Numbered from the stretch's first letter, positions 25,405 to 34,479 are shown. The stretch is DNA of 41,465 bases from Candidatus Fimousia stercorigallinarum (GCA_018715775.1 DVKZ01000130.1:1-41465); one strand, 5' to 3'. The notes: generated by a model not told the origin, from the letters alone. Numbers and translations: made by a program.

Positions 25405-25821
25405 ATGAATCAGTTAAAAGATTTGTATTCTCGATATAAAGAACTGATCAATTACCTGATCATGGGAGTTTTAACAACGGTCGTCAGTCTGGCATCGTAT
25501 TATTTTTGCGTTTTTACGATTCTGGATCCGAAAGATGCCGTTCAGCTGCAGATTGCGAATATAATATCTTGGATATTATCGGTCACATTTGCATATCTGA
25601 CAAATCGGCGCTTTGTTTTTGAAAGCCACAATAAAAATATAGCGAAAGAAGCGAGTGCTTTTTATGTTTCCAGAGTTGGAACCTTGTTGATGGATATGTT
25701 GATCATGTTTGTGTCAGTGACGATGATCGGTATCAATGATAAAATCGCAAAACTGATCGTTCAGGTTGTCGTTGTTGTGGCAAATTATATACTCAGTAAA
25801 TTTTTTGTATTTCAAAAATAG
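25405..25821 (+). CDS. GtrA-family membrane protein
   Basis: A 138-residue integral membrane protein with four hydrophobic helices (about 14-38, 48-68, 84-106 and 113-132). It has the family mark FAYLTNRRFVFES between helices 2 and 3 and the closing YILSKFFVF. GtrA proteins are thought to flip polyprenyl-linked sugars for glycosylation of cell-wall polymers. ATG 25405 has AAGGAGG seven bases upstream; ATG 25399 is too close. No glycosyltransferase partner is adjacent. The next gene starts 19 bp downstream and may share the transcript. Confidence 0.88.
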   Translation: MNQLKDLYSRYKELINYLIMGVLTTVVSLASYYFCVFTILDPKDAVQLQIANIISWILSVTFAYLTNRRFVFESHNKNIAKEASAFYVSRVGTLLMDMLIMFVSVTMIGINDKIAKLIVQVVVVVANYILSKFFVFQK

Positions 25822-25840
25822 ATTGTGGAGGGAACAGCAA

Positions 25841-26761
25841 ATGAAGATGGTATGGATCGATGAGAGAAGATGGAACGTTCCGGCAATTGTCGTCGGTTGC
25901 ATGCGTCTGGGAGAAATGGATGGAAAAAGAATGAATGCTTTTTTGCATGCAGCGCTGGAGCAAGGAGCCAACTATTTTGATCATGCGGACATATATGCCG
26001 GAGGAAAGAGTGAGGAGATTTTCGGACAGGCAGTGAGAGAAGATTCTTCTATAAAAAGAGAAGATCTGATCATTCAGTCAAAATGTGGAATCTGCAAGGG
26101 ATTTTACGATTTATCAAAAAAACATATCATAGAGTCAGTAGATGGGAGTTTAAAAAGGCTGCAGACGGATTATTTGGATGTACTTTTGATCCACCGTCCG
26201 GATGCTCTTATAGAACCGGAAGAAGTGGCGTCTGCTTTCGATGAATTAGAAAAGAGCGGGAAAGTACGTCATTTTGGTGTTTCAAATCATAAACCGATGC
26301 AGATAGAGCTATTGAAGCGTTACATAGAACAGCCGTTGATCATAAATCAGCTGCAGTTCAGCCTGCCGGTATCCAATATGGTTGCAAATGGAATGGAAGT
26401 CAATATGGAGACGGAAGGTTCTATTGACAGGGATGGAAGTGTTTTAGATTACTCCAGGCTTCATGATATGACGATTCAGGCATGGTCACCATTCCAGATG
26501 CCAAATTGGCAGGGATGTTTTCTTGGAAATGATGCCTATGCGGATCTGAATGAAAAAATCGAGGTTTTGGCGGAAACATACGGAACAAGTGCGACAGCAA
26601 TCGCAGCGGCATGGATTTTTCGGCATCCGGCAGGAATGCAGTTGATCACAGGTACGACAAAGCCGGAAAGACTCAAAGAAATCATTGCGTCATCTGATAT
26701 TGTATTAACGAGAGAGGAATGGTATCAGCTTTATCTGGCAGCAGGACATCTGCTGCCTTGA
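25841..26761 (+). CDS. Aldo/keto reductase (YdhF-like)
   Basis: A 306-residue aldo/keto reductase of the YdhF type, an NADPH-dependent cytosolic carbonyl reductase. The tetrad is Asp and Tyr in FDHADIYAGG, Lys in IIQSKCGI and His in VLLIHRPDAL. NADP-binding features include VRHFGVSNHKPMQ, a QLQFSLPV strand and the closing LITGTTKPERL. The start at 25841 follows GGAGGG. It is in line with GtrA and AzlC (16 bp gap), a loose operon of unrelated functions. It is intact, unlike the aldo/keto reductase at 3.5 kb, from which it differs clearly. Confidence 0.92.
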   Translation: MKMVWIDERRWNVPAIVVGCMRLGEMDGKRMNAFLHAALEQGANYFDHADIYAGGKSEEIFGQAVREDSSIKREDLIIQSKCGICKGFYDLSKKHIIESVDGSLKRLQTDYLDVLLIHRPDALIEPEEVASAFDELEKSGKVRHFGVSNHKPMQIELLKRYIEQPLIINQLQFSLPVSNMVANGMEVNMETEGSIDRDGSVLDYSRLHDMTIQAWSPFQMPNWQGCFLGNDAYADLNEKIEVLAETYGTSATAIAAAWIFRHPAGMQLITGTTKPERLKEIIASSDIVLTREEWYQLYLAAGHLLP

Positions 26762-26777
26762 TACTGGTGAAATGATC

Positions 26778-27497
26778 ATGAATAAAAAGCAGTTTTTTAA
26801 AGAAGGAGTTCAGGCAGGGATTCCGATTGCACTCGGATATTTTGCAGTTTCTTTTACTTTTGGAATGATGTCGGTTGCAAACGGATTAAATGCCTCAGAA
26901 GCGGCATTGATCTCACTGACAAATCTAACATCAGCAGGGCAGTTTGCCGGTTTGGACATCATAGCGGCTTCAGGCTCTTATGTGGAGATGATGATGACAC
27001 AGCTTGTGATCAACCTGCGGTATTGTTTGATGTCGTTTTCCATCTCTCAGAAATTATCAAGAGAGGAATCCTGGGCACACCGGTATTTCGTTGCATATGG
27101 TATTACAGATGAAATTTTTGGTGTGAGCGCGGGATATCCGGGAAAAATCAGTGCATTCTATAGTTATGGGGCAATGTCGGTTGCTGTACCGGGCTGGGTG
27201 TTTGGTACGATCATCGGAGCTGTCTGCGGCAATATTTTACCCGCTTTTGTTGTTAGTGCATTATCGATCGCAATTTATGGTATGTTTTTGGCAGTGATCA
27301 TTCCACCGGCAAAATCCGATCGTGCGGTTATGATGGTCGTGATCGGGGCGATGGCGGTCAGTACCGCTTTTTCGGTTATTCCTATTTTAAAAGGAATATC
27401 CTCCGGTTTTGTGATCATTATCGTGACGGTACTGGTATCGGCTTCTGCCGCATACTTTGCGCCGATAAAAGAGGAAGGGGCTTGTGATGAAACATAA
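26778..27497 (+). CDS. azlC: AzlC-family branched-chain amino acid exporter subunit
   Basis: A 239-residue membrane protein of the AzlC family, the large subunit of a branched-chain amino acid (or analogue) exporter. Family marks are the N-terminal GIPIALGYFAVSFTFGMM, then NLTSAGQFAG and QLVINLRYCLMS. About seven to eight helices are visible. ATG 26778 is favoured by GGTGA eight bases upstream; ATG 26772 is also possible. It overlaps azlD by 11 bp, so the two are translationally coupled. No Lrp/AzlB-like regulator is next to it. Confidence 0.92.
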   Translation: MNKKQFFKEGVQAGIPIALGYFAVSFTFGMMSVANGLNASEAALISLTNLTSAGQFAGLDIIAASGSYVEMMMTQLVINLRYCLMSFSISQKLSREESWAHRYFVAYGITDEIFGVSAGYPGKISAFYSYGAMSVAVPGWVFGTIIGAVCGNILPAFVVSALSIAIYGMFLAVIIPPAKSDRAVMMVVIGAMAVSTAFSVIPILKGISSGFVIIIVTVLVSASAAYFAPIKEEGACDET

Positions 27498-27801
27498 TAT
27501 TTATATGTACATATTGGTTATGGCAGTTACGACGTATCTGATCCGTATGATACCGCTTGTGTTTACAAAGCGGGAAATTACAAATCCATTTATCAAGTCC
27601 TTTTTGTATTATGTGCCGTATGCTTGTCTGGCAGCGATGGTATTTCCGGCAATCCTGGATGCAACGGCAAACAGGGCATCGGCTATTGCCGGTTTTGCAG
27701 CCGCTTTCGTCACAGCGTATCGTGAAAAAAGTCTGCTTACGGTGGCTCTGGTTGCATGTGGAGTTGTTTTTCTGGTAGAACGTTTGATGGTATTTTTATA
27801 A
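27487..27801 (+). CDS. azlD: AzlD-domain small exporter subunit
   Basis: A 104-residue membrane protein with three to four helices, the small partner of AzlC. The typical opening is YMYILVMAVTTYLIRMIPLVF and the middle is IKSFLYYVPYACLAAMVFPAIL. GAGGAAGGGG precedes ATG 27487 (a GTG at 27484 is the alternative). The overlap with azlC and shared direction support one exporter complex in the membrane. Confidence 0.92.
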   Translation: MKHNIYMYILVMAVTTYLIRMIPLVFTKREITNPFIKSFLYYVPYACLAAMVFPAILDATANRASAIAGFAAAFVTAYREKSLLTVALVACGVVFLVERLMVFL

Positions 27802-27821
27802 AACAGAAAAGAGATGACAGT

Positions 27822-28598
27822 ATGATTATAAAAAGAGAATTATTTTTTGAGTCTGCAAAGGCAAACCGGACATTGCATATATGGCTGCCTGACAATTATT
27901 ATGAAACACAAGAGCGTTTTCCGGTAATGTATTTTTTTGACGGACACAATCTGTTTCTCGATGAAGATGCAACTTATGGAAAAAGCTGGGGATTAAAGGC
28001 GTTTCTGGAATCGTGGGAAAAACCAATGATCGTTGTTGGAATTGAATGCAGCCATGAAGGAAGCGGTCGGTTAACAGAATATTGTCCGTATAAAACGAAT
28101 GGCGGTTTTTTAGGATATATAGATGGAAAAGGAGATGCGACGGTTCACTGGATGGTAAATACGTTAAAGCCGATGATTGACCGCGACTACCGGACGTATT
28201 CATTCCGTGAGGCAACCGGAATCGGAGGTTCCAGCATGGGCGGACTGATGAGCCTGTTTGCCGGTATAAAATATAATCAGTATTTTTCAAAGGCTGTCTG
28301 TGTATCAAGTGCGATCGGATTTTGCAGAAATCAGCTCCTGCGGGATATTGCAGAAACATCGCTGGATGGCGATACGAGATTTTATTTGTCCTGGGGTGAA
28401 AAGGAAGCAGGTTCGGCAAATGGCGGCGATCCGGCCTATGATACCTATTCCGCCAGATGCAACCGTGAAATGGCCGGAAGACTGGAAGAAAAAAGGGTTT
28501 TGACAAGAGTCTTCTTCCAGAAAGACGGAGGTCATAATGAAGCATCCTGGGAAAAACAGCTTCCGGAATTTATGAATTACCTGTGGCTGGATCGATAA
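27822..28598 (+). CDS. Putative esterase (alpha/beta hydrolase, Esterase_D family)
   Basis: A 258-residue alpha/beta hydrolase of the putative esterase (PF00756) family. Strands and loops follow the pattern LHIWLPDNYY and FPVMYFFDGHNLF (oxyanion region). The nucleophile elbow is IGGSSMGGLMSLFAG with Ser in G-S-S-M-G. The C-terminal His is in QKDGGHNEASWEKQLP. Family members remove acetyl or feruloyl groups from plant sugars or hydrolyse siderophore esters; this one is cytosolic. ATG 27822 is chosen (AAGAGA upstream, MIIKRELFFES). The gene follows azlD by 20 bp. Confidence 0.88.
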   Translation: MIIKRELFFESAKANRTLHIWLPDNYYETQERFPVMYFFDGHNLFLDEDATYGKSWGLKAFLESWEKPMIVVGIECSHEGSGRLTEYCPYKTNGGFLGYIDGKGDATVHWMVNTLKPMIDRDYRTYSFREATGIGGSSMGGLMSLFAGIKYNQYFSKAVCVSSAIGFCRNQLLRDIAETSLDGDTRFYLSWGEKEAGSANGGDPAYDTYSARCNREMAGRLEEKRVLTRVFFQKDGGHNEASWEKQLPEFMNYLWLDR

Positions 28599-28627
28599 CA
28601 GAATACAGGTTAGAACAGGAGTGAAAA

Positions 28628-29221
28628 ATGGAAAAGAGCAGATTAGATCAGCAATTTGATTTTTTCAGAGAAATTGATAAAGAAAAATTTATCGGCCGCC
28701 AGACGTATCTTTCCGATGCAAAAAGGAAGGAAAATGATGCTGAACACGCGTGGCATATGGCGATCATGACCATTTTACTGAGTGAATATGCCAATGAGAA
28801 TATTGATGTTTTAAAGACGGTAACGATGCTTTTGATCCATGATATCGTGGAAATCGATGCCGGTGATACGTATGCCTATGATGAAGAAGGAAAAAAGACG
28901 CAGCATCAAAGGGAAACGCTTGCTGCAGACCGGATTTTTGGCATGCTTCCGGACGATCAGGCAAAGAAAATGAGAGCGTTATGGGAAGAGTTTGAAGCGA
29001 ATGAGACGGCAGAGGCACATTTTGCCCATGCGATGGACAATATCCAGCCGATTATGCTGAATGCGGCGACGGATGGAAAAGCATGGGAGGAACACAGTGT
29101 TCACCTGCAGCAGATTCTGAAAAGAAATCAGATCACACCATTGGGTTCGGAAGAACTTTGGAGCTATTCTTTTGAGCATTTTATCCGGCCGAATGTCGAA
29201 AATGGAAAAATAGAGCAGTAA
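28628..29221 (+). CDS. HD-domain phosphohydrolase (YfbR-like 5'-nucleotidase)
   Basis: A 197-residue HD-domain protein. Metal ligands are visible as His in DAEHAWHMA, the HD pair in LLIHDIVEIDAGDT, and a later Asp in FAHAMDNIQPIML. This layout matches the HD_3/YfbR group of 5'-deoxynucleotidases, which dephosphorylate nucleoside monophosphates in the cytosol. GAACAGGAG precedes ATG 28628. It follows the esterase by 29 bp and closes the plus-strand run at a strong terminator. Confidence 0.88.
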   Translation: MEKSRLDQQFDFFREIDKEKFIGRQTYLSDAKRKENDAEHAWHMAIMTILLSEYANENIDVLKTVTMLLIHDIVEIDAGDTYAYDEEGKKTQHQRETLAADRIFGMLPDDQAKKMRALWEEFEANETAEAHFAHAMDNIQPIMLNAATDGKAWEEHSVHLQQILKRNQITPLGSEELWSYSFEHFIRPNVENGKIEQ

Positions 29222-29222
29222 A

Positions 29223-29263
29223 AAACACGGTGTTGGAAGTAATCTTCCGGCGCCGTGTTTTTT
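29223..29263. terminator. Bidirectional terminator
   Basis: The arms AAACACGGTGTTGGAAG and CTTCCGGCGCCGTGTTT form a 17-position stem with G-U pairs and a 4-base loop, with T-tract right and A-tract left. It lies between the convergent HD and dehydrogenase genes. Confidence 0.88.
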
Positions 29264-29292
29264 GTTGCGTTTCAAGATTTCAATTTCTCATT

Positions 29293-30543
29293 TTATTGAT
29301 GAAAATGATCCAGTAAGATTTCTTCTGCTTCTGCGTTCCACAATCCATTATGGGCATCACAGCTATCCGCTAATTTCAGGAAAAGAGGATCCGTTTTTCC
29401 TAATTCTCTAAAATCTTCAATCGCAGTTAATGGAAGTTCAATTTGCATATAAAGCAGTTTTTTTCCACCCGGAGTGGAAGGGAGATTTATGGTGACATCG
29501 CGCGCGGCATTGATTCCACCGATATGTGTGATCATAACAGCCGGTTTCATGAACCCTTTCGCGGATTTTTCAACTACTTCTTTCAGATCCGATATCAGGC
29601 TTCCGGTACAGCCGACATAGTGGTGTCCGGAATAATGCACATTGTATAAGTTGACTTCGCCGCTGAATTGATTGTCCGCAGGTCCCGCAAAAATATTCAT
29701 GCATCCGTCGTCGGCTAGAATCTGATCGCCGACTTCCGCCATTGATCTGACTGGGGCAAAAATGAATACATCATCATAGCCATGTCCGTCCGTAAGAGCA
29801 AGAAGTCCCTGCACCTGATCGTCCATAGATGAGGTATTGACATAAAGAAGTTCAATGCCATTTTTTCTTGCATCTTCCATCGGGAGAACTTGTTCGGCGT
29901 GAGCGAGCCGTTCATCATTAATGTCGGTCACGACGACTCGTTTCGGCTTATTTTCCGTACAGAGAGCATAGCTGATCGCTGCCAGACCCATCGGTCCGCA
30001 GCCGCCCATAATGATCAGATTGCCTCCCGGTTTGTTGCCATAGGCATGTTCATAAGATTCCGGGATGGAGTGATACATTTTATGAAATCCGGCAACGCAG
30101 CATGCAACCGGTTCAGCGATGGAAGCTTCAAAATAAGAACCTTTGTTATGTAAAAGACAGCCTTTTTCAATGATTTCATTTGGGACAATGGCATATTGTG
30201 TATCACCTCCATAATACTGGTAAGAATACCCCGGGGTGTCTAACTGTCCCGGAATCTGTGGCTGCTGTGCAAATCGTTCACCCGGTTGAAATTCGTTTTG
30301 CCATTTCTTTCCGACTTTTACGATCTGACCGGCAAACTCATGTCCGATTATGACGGGTTTTTCGGAAATGCCGGAAGGAACACGTTTATGCTTTTCTCCC
30401 TGTTTGACGCATTTATACGTCGACATACAGACACTGTCGCAAATAATCTTGATTAAGATTTCATCGTCTTTTATATCCGGCAGTTCAAATTCTTCCAGCC
30501 GGATATCATTCGCAGCGTACATCCTCAATGCCTTTGTAATCAT
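29293..30543 (-). CDS. Zinc-binding sugar-phosphate dehydrogenase (SorE-like L-sorbose-1-phosphate reductase)
   Basis: A 416-residue medium-chain dehydrogenase. The Zn and substrate part has VCMSTYKCVKQG and PVIIGHEFAGQIVKVG (GHE). The NAD(P)-binding Rossmann fold has NLIIMGGCGPMGLAAI followed by VVVTDINDERL. The length and the long YYGGDTQYAIVPNE segment resemble SorE, which reduces L-sorbose 1-phosphate to glucitol 6-phosphate. The start at 30543 follows GGAGG by seven bases. It is 19 bp downstream of a SorC-type regulator on the same strand, as in sor operons, but no PTS genes are present, so the real substrate may be another ketose or polyol phosphate. Confidence 0.82.
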   Translation of the reverse strand: MITKALRMYAANDIRLEEFELPDIKDDEILIKIICDSVCMSTYKCVKQGEKHKRVPSGISEKPVIIGHEFAGQIVKVGKKWQNEFQPGERFAQQPQIPGQLDTPGYSYQYYGGDTQYAIVPNEIIEKGCLLHNKGSYFEASIAEPVACCVAGFHKMYHSIPESYEHAYGNKPGGNLIIMGGCGPMGLAAISYALCTENKPKRVVVTDINDERLAHAEQVLPMEDARKNGIELLYVNTSSMDDQVQGLLALTDGHGYDDVFIFAPVRSMAEVGDQILADDGCMNIFAGPADNQFSGEVNLYNVHYSGHHYVGCTGSLISDLKEVVEKSAKGFMKPAVMITHIGGINAARDVTINLPSTPGGKKLLYMQIELPLTAIEDFRELGKTDPLFLKLADSCDAHNGLWNAEAEEILLDHFHQ

Positions 30544-30562
30544 AATCCATCCTCCTAAAATT

Positions 30563-31519
30563 TTAATCAAATAAATCTTTTGTGTAGTAAGACAGGAGAT
30601 TTTTTGCTGTATCCAGATCCGTTACTAATGTGGTGAACAAATGATGCTGAGAAGCAATATAAATGCTTTCTGTCTTTTGAGCACCTGCAGCAACGCAGAC
30701 TACTTCCGGAATCTTTTTAATGTCATCTAAGTGCAGGCCGATGATCCGGTTATTCCAGGCACAGTCAATCCATTCTCCGTTTTTATCAAAATAGTTATAA
30801 CACATATCACCGCATACTCCGTTTTTGTCCGATGATTGGATTTCCTTTTCATCTTGGAAAAAGATATTTTCCAGATTTGACCACTGCAGGGAATTGCCAA
30901 TTCCCACAAGTGCAATATCAGCCTGTTTTGCTTTATCCAAAACACTTTTAATAAATCGTTGTTTGGAAAAAACAGCTTTTGCTTCTGCGGAATCAACAGT
31001 GACGGGAGCGTACATTTGTAAATGTTGTGCCCCGCATTTTTGGGCAAGGGTAATACAGATATTATTTGCATCCGTTGACCAATGTGTTTCTCCAAGACCG
31101 CCATTTGCAGCTACAAAAGTTACATTAGGATAGTTAATAGCCGGTGAAAAATGATTTGCAACAGATTTGATTGTTTCACCGCCGGATACAACAATGTATT
31201 TGCAGCGGGATAGTTTTGATGAAAGCAGTTTGGCGGCTTCTTTTGCGATTGCTTCGCTTTGGTTGTCAGCATTACAAATGCAAACACTTTTTAATTTTAA
31301 AATTTTTTTCAGACGTTCTTCAATGTCCTTGTAAGGCCGTATAATCTCTGAGTGGACAATGACTTCCACAATGCCGGCTTCTCTGGCTTTGGACAGAGAT
31401 TTTGAGATCAGAGAACGACAGATATTGATTTTTTTTGCAATCTGCTGTTGTGTCATATGCTCATCATAGTACATATGGGCGATTTCAATTAACATATTGT
31501 CGTCTATTAATTTGCTCAT
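30563..31519 (-). CDS. SorC-family sugar-responsive regulator
   Basis: A 318-residue SorC/DeoR-type transcription factor. The N-terminal helix-turn-helix is IAHMYYDEHMTQQQIAKKIN, then CRSLISKSLSKA. Residues about 55-318 form the sugar-phosphate-binding domain, with KYIVVSGGETIKSVANHF, ALVGIGNS and VCVAAGAQKTESI. Members act as tetramers, binding distant operators and releasing or activating on binding a phosphorylated sugar. It is co-directional with the SorE-like gene and likely controls it and itself. Two 11-bp inverted copies of AGATGAAAAAC lie upstream. AGGAG precedes ATG 31519. Confidence 0.9.
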   Translation of the reverse strand: MSKLIDDNMLIEIAHMYYDEHMTQQQIAKKINICRSLISKSLSKAREAGIVEVIVHSEIIRPYKDIEERLKKILKLKSVCICNADNQSEAIAKEAAKLLSSKLSRCKYIVVSGGETIKSVANHFSPAINYPNVTFVAANGGLGETHWSTDANNICITLAQKCGAQHLQMYAPVTVDSAEAKAVFSKQRFIKSVLDKAKQADIALVGIGNSLQWSNLENIFFQDEKEIQSSDKNGVCGDMCYNYFDKNGEWIDCAWNNRIIGLHLDDIKKIPEVVCVAAGAQKTESIYIASQHHLFTTLVTDLDTAKNLLSYYTKDLFD

Positions 31520-31556
31520 ATTTTAGAACTCCTAACTTTTGCGCTAATAAAATTTT

Positions 31557-31667
31557 AGATGAAAAACGAAAGAAAATCAACAAAGTTTTCCAATGAATAA
31601 CAAATGTTACAAAACAAGATTTTAAATAAAATTGATTTAAAACTTATGTGATACGAGTTTTTCATCT
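31557..31667. promoter_or_regulatory. Paired 11-bp inverted sites, possible SorC operators
   Basis: AGATGAAAAAC at 31557-31567 and its exact reverse complement at 31657-31667, 100 bp apart, upstream of the SorC gene. The spacing suits looping by a tetramer. Confidence 0.45.
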
Positions 31668-32058
31668 GATAAAAATAAGTGTTATTGTTATTTAATTTTT
31701 TCAAATAGATTGGATAATATACAAAAAATCCAGCTGAAAGGCTGGATTTTTGTTTTGAAAAGAGAGGATAAAAAATATATGAAAAACTGTCTTAGTAAAT
31801 GTCTCGCTTCATTTACTATGGTTTTATTATAGTTCTTTCGGTTTTCCAAATCAATTTTTTAGTTATAAACTTTTCTAAATAATCTGTAAACAAATCTGAA
31901 TGAAATCTTAGATTTCTTAAGTTCGTCTTATAAGAAAGTGAGTTTCATTGACTTTACATGGAGAATAATATTTTTTATAATAAAAGAAAAAAGGTTGACA
32001 GGAATCAATCTTAAAACATTTTTTTCAAAATCACATAGGATAAGAGAAAAAGGGTTTT
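31668..32058 (+). other. Gene-poor stretch with two hairpins and a 17-codon frame
   Basis: CCAGC-TGAAAG-GCTGG with T-tract (31725-31751) is a terminator-like hairpin with no gene before it on this strand. AGAGAGG then precedes ATG 31777 of a 17-codon frame (MKNCLSKCLASFTMVLL). A second perfect hairpin, TAGTAAATG/CATTTACTA (about 31790-31816), lies inside that frame. A small RNA, a leader peptide or a toxin-like peptide are all possible. The rest up to 32058 is A/T-rich, with a GAAATC/GATTTC dyad near 31905 and presumably the superoxide dismutase promoter. Confidence 0.35.
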
Positions 32059-32061
32059 ATG

Positions 32062-32691
32062 ATGAATTTATCAAAACAGACGTATCCATTTCAAAATCAG
32101 CCGCTGCCATATGCCTATGATGCATTGGAACCGTATATTGATCAAAAAACAATGCATCTGCATCATGACAGGCATTTGCAGACGTATATAGACAACTTAA
32201 ATAAAACGATCGCAGGTTATCCGCAGTTTCATTCCTGGACAATCGAAGATTTTTTGCGTAACATCAGTTTTTTACCAATATCCATTCAGGTTCCCGTATG
32301 GCGCAATGCCGGAGGTGTGTATAATCATGAGTTGTTCTTTCAGGTGCTGGCTCCGGCAGATACGGCAACCGGTTCGTTCGCAAAAGTGGAGGAACTGCTG
32401 AAAGATTTTGGCGGGTTGGAAGGGTTTCAAGAGCAGATGACGGATGCGGCATTATCGGTATTTGGTTCCGGCTATGCATGGCTTGTGATGGATGAAAACG
32501 GGTTATCGATTATGACAACGGCGAATCAGGATACACCTCTTGCAGGGAATCGATATCCCCTGCTTTTGATCGATGTCTGGGAACATGCCTATTATCTGAA
32601 ATATTATAATATGCGTGTAGAATATATAAAAAACTGGTTTTCCATTATTCACTGGCCGGAAGTGATCCGAAGATATCATCGATATCGATAA
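32062..32691 (+). CDS. sodA: Fe/Mn superoxide dismutase
   Basis: A 209-residue superoxide dismutase that converts superoxide to peroxide and oxygen in the cytosol. Metal ligands fit His34 (MHLHHDRH), His89 (VYNHELF), Asp171 and His175 ([12 protein letters not shown]). TANQDTPL carries the glutamine position typical of manganese or cambialistic forms rather than classic iron forms. A stretch near 60-80 ([22 protein letters not shown]) is of normal length. GGG at 32051-32053 is the only ribosome site hint; ATG 32059 is an alternative start. It ends 17 bp before a BceR-like regulator gene and probably shares its transcript, an unusual pairing in a strict anaerobe. Confidence 0.93.
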   Translation: MNLSKQTYPFQNQPLPYAYDALEPYIDQKTMHLHHDRHLQTYIDNLNKTIAGYPQFHSWTIEDFLRNISFLPISIQVPVWRNAGGVYNHELFFQVLAPADTATGSFAKVEELLKDFGGLEGFQEQMTDAALSVFGSGYAWLVMDENGLSIMTTANQDTPLAGNRYPLLLIDVWEHAYYLKYYNMRVEYIKNWFSIIHWPEVIRRYHRYR

Positions 32692-32708
32692 CGATTTGGA
32701 GGTACATT

Positions 32709-33380
32709 GTGAAGAAAAAAATTATGATCGTTGAAGATGATCAGGCAATCTGCCGTGAATTAAAAGTATTGTTGGAAACGGCCGATTATAAAGCAGAGAT
32801 TTTAACAGATTTTGAACATGCAGAAGAAATTATTTTATCGTCTGAGGCGGACTTGATCTTACTCGATATTAATATTCCGGGATTGAATGGAGAAATCCTG
32901 TTAAAACATCTCAGGAAGAAAACAGAGATACCGGTGATTATGGTCACGAGCCGTACATCGGAAGCAGATGAGGTACTTTCGATGAGTTATGGAGCAGATG
33001 ACTATATTACAAAACCATATCATCCGACGATATTGCTTCTGCGGATCGCTGCGATCTTGAAGCGGACGGAGCGGGGCGGAAGCGAGGAATCAGAAACGTA
33101 TCATAATCTGTCTGTAAATTCCGCGAGAGGAACTTTAAGCAGGAATGATATAGAAATTCAGCTTACCAAAAATGAAATGATCATCTTTCAGACGCTGCTT
33201 CAAAAAAGAGGAAAAATTGTATCCAGAGATGAGTTAATGACGAATCTCTGGAACAATCATGAATTTATTAACGACAATGCGCTGACTGTTAATATCAGCC
33301 GGTTGAGAACAAAGCTTGCGTCAGCCGGATTTTCGGATGCGATTGAGACAAAGAAGAAGCAGGGGTATCTTTTACTATGA
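32709..33380 (+). CDS. OmpR-type response regulator (BceR-like)
   Basis: A 223-residue regulator starting with GTG behind TTGGAGG. The receiver domain has Asp10-Asp11, phospho-acceptor Asp53 (LLDINIPG), Thr80 and Lys102 (TKPYHP). The winged helix-turn-helix (about 130-223) has [21 protein letters not shown] and the closing KKKQGYLLL. It matches BceR/VirR regulators that switch on antimicrobial peptide transporters. The gene overlaps the kinase start by four bases. Its predicted box TTACA-N4-TGTAA occurs just upstream of the transporter genes. Confidence 0.93.
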   Translation: MKKKIMIVEDDQAICRELKVLLETADYKAEILTDFEHAEEIILSSEADLILLDINIPGLNGEILLKHLRKKTEIPVIMVTSRTSEADEVLSMSYGADDYITKPYHPTILLLRIAAILKRTERGGSEESETYHNLSVNSARGTLSRNDIEIQLTKNEMIIFQTLLQKRGKIVSRDELMTNLWNNHEFINDNALTVNISRLRTKLASAGFSDAIETKKKQGYLLL

Positions 33381-34402
33381 GTATTAAAAAGTATCTGGCA
33401 GATCACTGGATCGTGATCAGTATGGCAGCCGGATGGCTGATTCTTATGACCGGTCTACTGGCTGTGTTTCAGGTAAATAGCCGGCTGATCCGGATCCTCG
33501 TGATCGTATTTTGTATGATGGCTGGTACCGTGCTGCTATGGGATCTTTTTCGAAAAAAAAGATTTTTTGACGAATTGAAACAGAACCTCTCCCATATGGA
33601 CCAAAAGTATCTTGTATTAGAAACTCTGTCGGAACCGGAATTTTATGAAGGAACTTTGTTTTGGCAGGTATTGTATGAATGCAATAAATCCATGTGCGAA
33701 GCCGTCAATGATTACAGGATCAGTGTGGATGATTTTAAAAACTATATTGAAATGTGGATTCATGAAATGAAGCTTCCGATCGCAGGGCTGGAATTGATGA
33801 TCCATAACAGTGAGGAAGAATCAGCGGAAAAGTACAGGGAGCAGTTAAGAAGGATGGATCAGTATGCAGATCAGGTATTATATTATGTCCGCTCCGAGCA
33901 TATGGAGAATGATTTCATTTTGAAGCAGGTCGCGTTAAAACAGGTTATCACGAAAGTGGCATTAAAATATCGGGAAGATCTGTTATTGCATGATATTGAT
34001 TTTCGAATGGAAGTCTCGGACTGTTGTGTTTTGACCGATGGCAAGTGGCTGGAATTTATCCTTGGGCAGATCGTATGGAACAGTATTAAGTACCGGTCAG
34101 AAGAGAGAGCTTCCTATGTGCTGTTTTCCACAGAAGAAAAAGATGACAGAATCGTATTAAATTTATATGATAACGGGATCGGAATTCCTTCCGGGGATTT
34201 GAAAAGCGTATTTAAAAAATCGTTTACCGGTGAAAACGGACGGAAATATGCAAAATCGACAGGAATGGGATTATATATTGTAAAAAGACTATGCGACAGT
34301 CTTGGACATCGGGTGGACATTCAATCTGAACAGGGAAAATATACAAACGTTCAGATCATATTTGCAAAAAATGATCATTTTCTGAACATTACAAAAGTGT
34401 AA
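33377..34402 (+). CDS. Intramembrane-sensing histidine kinase (BceS-like)
   Basis: A 341-residue kinase with two membrane helices (about 12-31 and 37-56) and almost no extracellular loop. This is the intramembrane-sensing type, which reads the state of its partner transporter rather than the drug itself. The phospho-acceptor box is [14 protein letters not shown] with His129. The ATPase has [11 protein letters not shown] (N box), [10 protein letters not shown] and [12 protein letters not shown]. It overlaps the regulator by ATGA. Its stop codon lies inside the predicted BceR box. Confidence 0.93.
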   Translation: MSIKKYLADHWIVISMAAGWLILMTGLLAVFQVNSRLIRILVIVFCMMAGTVLLWDLFRKKRFFDELKQNLSHMDQKYLVLETLSEPEFYEGTLFWQVLYECNKSMCEAVNDYRISVDDFKNYIEMWIHEMKLPIAGLELMIHNSEEESAEKYREQLRRMDQYADQVLYYVRSEHMENDFILKQVALKQVITKVALKYREDLLLHDIDFRMEVSDCCVLTDGKWLEFILGQIVWNSIKYRSEERASYVLFSTEEKDDRIVLNLYDNGIGIPSGDLKSVFKKSFTGENGRKYAKSTGMGLYIVKRLCDSLGHRVDIQSEQGKYTNVQIIFAKNDHFLNITKV

Positions 34403-34451
34403 GGTTTTGTAATCGGAAACGAACGACAGTATTTGGAGGATTCGATACAAT
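34388..34451 (+). promoter_or_regulatory. BceR/VirR-type box and promoter of the transporter genes
   Basis: TTACA-AAAG-TGTAA (34389-34402) fits the TNACA-N4-TGTAA consensus of BceR/VirR-like regulators. It sits in a larger perfect dyad, ATTACAAAA-N8-TTTTGTAAT (34388-34413). A promoter follows: ACGACA (34423-34428), 17 bp, TACAAT (34446-34451). AAAGGAG and ATG 34480 come next. Confidence 0.78.
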
Positions 34452-34479
34452 ACTCCTATAAAAAGAAAGGAGATTTGAG

